DNA of 17,080 nucleotides from JBBQKF01 sp964549475. GTDB taxonomy: Bacteria; Bacillota; Clostridia; Saccharofermentanales; UBA5734. The notes under the pieces were generated by a model, which was not told the DNA's origin, made no database searches, and saw only the letters and a program-made list of their open reading frames with translations. Of the stretch, positions 12,814 to 17,080 are shown piece by piece. Location: the NCBI GenBank assembly GCA_964549475.1, contig CAZJXH010000057.1, positions 1 through 17,080 of the forward strand, given 5' to 3'. Each line of letters begins with the position of its first letter. The stretch's first letter is position 1. The translations under genes were made by a program, and so were the position numbers.

Positions 12814-14624
12814 TACTCGTCCAGTTTCAGGACACTCATGAATGCTTCCTGTGGAACCTCGACGCTTCCGACCTGGCGCATTCTCTTCTTGCCCTCTTTT
12901 TGCTTCTCGAGGAGCTTCTTCTTCCGCGTGATATCACCGCCGTAACATTTCGCCAGGACGTCCTTCCGATAAGCCTTCACAGTTTCACGCGCGATGACTT
13001 TCCCGCCGATGCAGGCTTGGATCGGCACTTCGAAGTTCTGTCTCGGAATGTTGTCCTTCAGTTTCTCCGCCATTCTACGTCCGCGGCTGTATGCCTTCTC
13101 TTTATGAACGATGAAAGACAGTGCATCGACGATTTCCCCGTTCAGCATGATATCAAGTTTTACAAGATCGGATTTTTCATAGCCGCTTAACGCATAATCC
13201 AGCGAGGCATACCCGCGTGTGCGCGATTTCAGCGCATCAAAAAAGTCGTAGATGATTTCATTGAGCGGAATCGAATAATGCATGTTGACGCGGTTCGCAT
13301 CGATATAATCCATGTTGATGTAATTGCCGCGGCGTTCCTGGCAAAGGTCCATGATATTCCCGACGTATTCCTTCGGAGTCATGATGGACGCCTTGACAAT
13401 CGGCTCTTCCATATAATCGATATAAGATGGATCCGGCATATTCGTCGGATTGTCCAGCCGGATTTCTTCTCCTGTTGTCGTAAACACTTTATAGATAACC
13501 GACGGAGCGGTAGAAATCATATCCAGCAGGAATTCCCTTTCGAGTCTTTCCTGGACAATCTCATAATGGAGAAGTCCCAGAAATCCGCATCGGAATCCAA
13601 ATCCCAATGCGACCGATGTCTCCGGCTCAAAGGAAAGTGCGGCATCGTTCATCTGGAGTTGTTCTAGTGCATCGCGCACATCCGGTTAATTGGATCCGTC
13701 CACCGGGTAAAGCCCGCAGAACACCATCTGCTTCGCTTTTTTGTATCCCTCCAAAGCGACTTTCGCCGGATTGATGAAGGAAGTGACGGTATCGCCCACT
13801 CCGGTGTCCCGGACATTCTTGATGCTTGCGATCAGATAGCCGACGTCGCCGGCCAGAAGCTGCTCGCACGGGGTGAATTCACCGGGACGGAAATAGCCCA
13901 GTTCAGTGACGACAAAGTTTTTTTGCGTATTCATCATCAGAATGGTATCACCCAGCCGGACAGACCCTTCTTTGACGCAGATATGGACAATGACGCCTTT
14001 ATAGGAGTCATATTTCGAGTCAAAAATCAGCGCGCGAAGCGGAGCGTTCTCATCCCCTTTTGGACAGGGCAGGTATTCAATGATTTTTTCGAGCACTTCA
14101 TCGATGTTGATGTTGTTTTTAGCTGAAATAAACGGTGCATAACTGGCATCCAGGCCAATGACTTCCTCGATTTCTTTCTGAACAATCTCAGGCTGTGCGG
14201 ATGGCAGGTCAATCTTGTTGATAACCGGCAGCACTTCCAAATTGCCGTCGATGGCCAGATAGACATTCGCCAGGGTCTGCGCCTCGATCCCCTGGGCTGC
14301 ATCGACGACAAGAACCGCGCCGTCACAAGCCGCAAGGCTTCTGGAAACCTCATAATTGAAGTCAACATGTCCCGGTGTGTCAATCAGGTTCAGTGTATAG
14401 ATGTTCCCGTTTCTTGCAGGATATGTCATCCGTACCGCCTGTGCTTTGATAGTGATCCCGCGCTCCCGTTCGAGATCCATATTGTCGAGCACCTGGTTTT
14501 GCATTTGTCTTAGCGCAAGAACTCCAGTGTGTTCGATGAGACGATCTGCAAGGGTGGACTTTCCATGGTCGATATGTGCGATGATTGAAAAATTACGAAT
14601 CTTTTTCTGTCTTTCTGACGGCAT
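12813..14624 (-). pseudogene. lepA: Elongation factor 4 (LepA), interrupted by an in-frame stop
   Basis: LepA/EF4 is a ribosomal GTPase related to EF-G that binds ribosomes and affects initiation or back-translocation. The whole frame is 603 codons, the normal LepA length. GTPase motifs are intact: AHIDHGKST (16-24), RGITI (55-59), DTPGH (82-86), NKID (136-139), SAK (167-169). At codon 313 the frame reads FCGLYPVDGSN-stop-PDVRDALEQL, where other LepA proteins have Tyr; TAA (13688-13686) in place of TAT/TAC is a one-base change with no frameshift. After it, the characteristic VALGFGFRCGFLGLLH and the LepA-specific C-terminal domain continue intact to the TAG at 12813. ATG 14624 has GGAGGAG upstream and lies 19 bp after the signal peptidase gene. 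Recent inactivation, a sequencing error, or two separate polypeptides with restart at GTG 13679 are the options; restart lacks a good ribosome binding site. Confidence 0.9.
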
Positions 14625-14643
14625 GATCGGCAGCTCCTCCACT

Positions 14644-16068
14644 TTATGGTCTTCCAATTTTGTCCAGGGGATAGAATCGAATAAGCACTTCTCCGATAAT
14701 CCGTGATTTGCTGACAGGGCCGAATACCCGGCTGTCAAGGCTCACACTGCGATTGTCGCCTAATACGTAATATTGGTTGTCGCTCAGTGTGACATGGGAA
14801 TAGGACTCGTTTCGCTCATCCGTTTTGACTCCGTCAAGATAGGCCTCCACCAGCTTGATGCCATTGCGATATACTCCGTCATCATTGATGTCCACCTTGT
14901 CCCCCGGCACTCCGATCACCCGCTTGATAATGTTCTTTTCTCCTGTATGTCCCGAGAGTCCTTCTGCATTGATGGTGATGATATCGCCATAGGTAATGCC
15001 AAACTCAAAAAGCTTGCTGACTTTCTCCACAAAAAGCTGGTCCGCATCATAAAGATTGGGTTCCATAGAAGAGCCAACCACCACGTTGCGCTGTACAACA
15101 AAAATCACAAGCAGCAGTCCGATCGCGACTGCAATGGCGATATGCTTAGTCCAGTCAACGATTTCAAGCAAAACCGAATCATGCCTGGCAGAGCCGGAAG
15201 ATGGATCTGTCCCTGAGTCCGAATCAGAATCTGTATCCATGTCGGAATCAATGTCTTCCTCCTCATGGATGATTTCATCCTCTGAATGATATCGGGATTC
15301 CTCTTGATCAGAATTACCTTCCTGTTCTTCAAATGGGGTAATATTGTTTTTGTCGAAAAAGATCATCGGTCGTTCCTCTTCCTCTTTTTGCATGGTCTTA
15401 ATGATTTTTCGCTGTGTTCGTGAAATCCTGGTCTGCGGAAAAGCGGTTTCATCCTCCTCCAGAAAAGACCGGTTTATGGAATTATTACTGTTGATATTCT
15501 GTGGTTGCTCGAATATCAGGAGGGGCTTTCCCTGATCATTCTCTAAACCGGTATCAAAGGTTTCATCCGTTTCATTGGCGTCAACGGTTCCAGGATGGTC
15601 CGGCAGGTTGGGTATGAAAGCAACCGACGGCTTGTTGATTATTTTTTCAGGCTCATTGTTGATTCTATTTTCGACTTTCGCTTCATATTTGTTTTCGGAT
15701 CTGCTCTCAAGGGTTTTTTTGATTTGGTTCGAATAATTATTTTTAGCTCTTTCTTCTGTATGGCTTTGTGTCCTGTCTTCTGTTATGGTTTCGGCTTTTT
15801 TCTCTGCCTTCACGGTTGTTTTTATTTCTGTTTTCTCATTTGCTTTCGATTCAACGGGTGGAGCGATATGGATAAAATGATCCTTCTTTCCGTCATTTTC
15901 AAAGAGATCCGGGTTCCCCTCCAAGTTTTTGTATTTCGCAAGAATCACATCTTCATTGACATTCGCCTGCCTGATTCCTTTGACAATCTTTTTTGATGAA
16001 TTGATTTCAAGCTTCCCTTGTAGCTTTTGCGTTCTGGAGGATGTGGGATCATTGCTGTTTGGTATCAT
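14644..16068 (-). CDS. lepB: Signal peptidase I with a long acidic N-terminal extension
   Basis: 474 residues. The C-terminal part, from about 305 onward, is a normal Gram-positive type I signal peptidase that removes signal peptides outside the membrane: a single membrane anchor (about 307-326), nucleophile Ser334 in VVGSSMEPNL, general base Lys382 in KNIIKRVIGVPGDKV, and the GDNRSVSLDSR box (437-447). The preceding about 300 residues are unusual: low in hydrophobics, rich in Lys/Glu/Asn, apparently disordered, and ending in an acidic Asp/Ser-rich run (about 250-293). Typical enzymes of this type are under 200 residues. The extension should be cytoplasmic. ATG 16068 (AGAAGG about 9 nt before) is preferred over TTG 16092, which overlaps the aspS stop. 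The gene lies between aspS and lepA with 20- and 19-bp gaps. Confidence 0.9.
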   Translation of the reverse strand: MIPNSNDPTSSRTQKLQGKLEINSSKKIVKGIRQANVNEDVILAKYKNLEGNPDLFENDGKKDHFIHIAPPVESKANEKTEIKTTVKAEKKAETITEDRTQSHTEERAKNNYSNQIKKTLESRSENKYEAKVENRINNEPEKIINKPSVAFIPNLPDHPGTVDANETDETFDTGLENDQGKPLLIFEQPQNINSNNSINRSFLEEDETAFPQTRISRTQRKIIKTMQKEEEERPMIFFDKNNITPFEEQEGNSDQEESRYHSEDEIIHEEEDIDSDMDTDSDSDSGTDPSSGSARHDSVLLEIVDWTKHIAIAVAIGLLLVIFVVQRNVVVGSSMEPNLYDADQLFVEKVSKLFEFGITYGDIITINAEGLSGHTGEKNIIKRVIGVPGDKVDINDDGVYRNGIKLVEAYLDGVKTDERNESYSHVTLSDNQYYVLGDNRSVSLDSRVFGPVSKSRIIGEVLIRFYPLDKIGRP

Positions 16069-16088
16069 TAAGGGCACCCTTCTTTTTA

Positions 16089-17080
16089 TCAAATTTCTTC
16101 TTTGATCACATTTTTAATGCATAAGTCATCCAGTTGCTGCTGATCCACAATATTAGGAGCTTCCGACATCAGGCAGGATGCATTTTGGACTTTAGGGAAA
16201 GCGATCACATCCCGGATGCTTTCGCTTCCTGTCATAAGCATCACCATGCGGTCCAGTCCAAATGCCATACCGCCATGAGGTGGTACGCCGTATTGGAATG
16301 CTTTCAGCAAAAAGCCGAAACGCTGCCAGGCTTCCTCGTCGGTAAAGCCTAATTTATTGAACATATTCCTCTGCAATTCCTGATCATGGATACGAATGCT
16401 TCCGCCACCCAGTTCACATCCGTTCAATACGATATCATAAGCCTTTGAACGCACCTGGCCCGGATCTGTCTCGAGCAGTGGAATATCTTCCTCCATCAGA
16501 GAGGTAAACGGATGGTGTTTTGCAACATATCTTTTCTCTTCCTCGCTGTATTCAAGCAAGGGGAATTCCGTCACCCATAAAAATTCGTACTTCAAGGGAT
16601 CGATCATGTGGCATCTTTTTGCGACCTCGCACCGGAGCTGCCCCAGCGCATCGAATACCACCTCGTTTTTGTCTGCTACGATGAGTATCAAATCGCCCTG
16701 TCCGGAATTCGCCCGCTGATAAATCTTCTCAAGAAGGTCCGGCGTTGTAAACTTGAGGATGGATCCCCTGGGTTCTTTGTCGCACGTAAGCCAGGCAAGG
16801 CCTTTTGCGCGGTATGTCTTGATAAATTCGCCCAGTGAATCTATTTCTTTGCGCGTCATGGTCGCTCCGCCCGGAACATTGATCAGGCGGACACTTCCAC
16901 CCGTCTGGACGGCATTTGCGAAAACACCGAATTCACTGTCCTTGACCAGGTCTGAAATGTCGACAAGCTCCATGCCGAAACGCAAATCCGGTTTATCCGA
17001 TCCGAAACGCCCCATAGCGATCGCATAGGTCATTCTTTTAATTGGAGTTGTCACATCGACATCCAGTATTTCTTTGAAAA
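16089..17080 (-). CDS. aspS: Aspartyl-tRNA synthetase, C-terminal part (5' end outside the window)
   Basis: About 330 C-terminal residues; the frame stays open through the right edge. It joins aspartate to tRNA-Asp. TYAIAMGRFGSDKPDLRFGMEL is the usual start of the bacterial-specific inserted region, and the following section (about TGGSVRLINVPGGA to CHMIDP) is the GAD domain found in bacterial AspRS. The class II catalytic core resumes with FLWVTEFPLLEY, HHPFTSL, NGCELGGGSIRIHD and motif 3 GMAFGLDRMVMLMTG, where the motif 3 Arg contacts ATP. The C-terminus DVIAFPKVQNASCLMSEAP is typical. Motifs 1 and 2 are outside the window. It is the first visible gene of the probable aspS-lepB-lepA operon, with its stop at 16089-16091. 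Confidence 0.95.
   Translation of the reverse strand, partial: FKEILDVDVTTPIKRMTYAIAMGRFGSDKPDLRFGMELVDISDLVKDSEFGVFANAVQTGGSVRLINVPGGATMTRKEIDSLGEFIKTYRAKGLAWLTCDKEPRGSILKFTTPDLLEKIYQRANSGQGDLILIVADKNEVVFDALGQLRCEVAKRCHMIDPLKYEFLWVTEFPLLEYSEEEKRYVAKHHPFTSLMEEDIPLLETDPGQVRSKAYDIVLNGCELGGGSIRIHDQELQRNMFNKLGFTDEEAWQRFGFLLKAFQYGVPPHGGMAFGLDRMVMLMTGSESIRDVIAFPKVQNASCLMSEAPNIVDQQQLDDLCIKNVIKEEI

Noticed and set aside
13670..13700. Frameshift as the cause of the lepA break
   Set aside because: The frame is the same on both sides of the TAA and total length is normal; a single base substitution explains it.

Overview
The window looks like chromosome of a low-GC Gram-positive bacterium, most likely a clostridial member of the Bacillota. 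Supporting signs are strong AGGAGG-type ribosome binding sites, consensus TTGACA/TATAAT promoters, an aspS - signal peptidase I - lepA run, and many small accessory enzymes and regulators. Almost everything is on the minus strand; the one clear plus-strand gene is an MFS transporter.

Left part (1-5508): a truncated PIG-L/LmbE-like deacetylase whose catalytic Asp is replaced by Leu; a double-GNAT acetyltransferase behind a palindrome-rich promoter; an operon of a DinB-like protein, a small Gly-rich membrane protein with octapeptide repeats, and an SDR with a long C-terminal extension, ending in a strong terminator. A perfect 30-bp inverted repeat sits between the SDR stop and that terminator. 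Then come an Isf-like flavoprotein and a PNPOx/NimA-like protein.

Middle (5509-9777): the most interesting section. A tetR - alpha/beta hydrolase pair is followed on the same strand by a 48-aa peptide gene with its own promoter and by an asparagine-synthetase-like gene lacking the glutaminase Cys. The peptide has lasso-precursor features: a W-x-x-P-x-I leader motif, Thr at -2, and core GGINPTSQEPTTPGGVS with Gly1 and Glu9. The pair reads as lasso precursor (A) plus macrolactam synthetase (C), but no RRE (B1), leader protease (B2) or exporter gene is present here. A 104-bp exact copy of the hydrolase 3' end lies directly after the cyclase, so the A-C pair is flanked by direct repeats.

Right-middle (9778-12812): a MarR repressor divergent from an MFS efflux gene with two matching operators around the promoter; a small GNAT; a tRNA-Leu(UAG) with encoded CCA and a perfect consensus promoter; and, downstream of the tRNA, an unusual multi-hairpin element bounded by tRNA-3'-end-like sequences.

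Right (12813-17080): lepA (EF4), full length but broken by one in-frame TAA at codon 313; a signal peptidase I with an approximately 300-residue acidic cytoplasmic N-terminal extension; and the C-terminal part of aspS. These three are closely spaced on one strand and probably form an operon.
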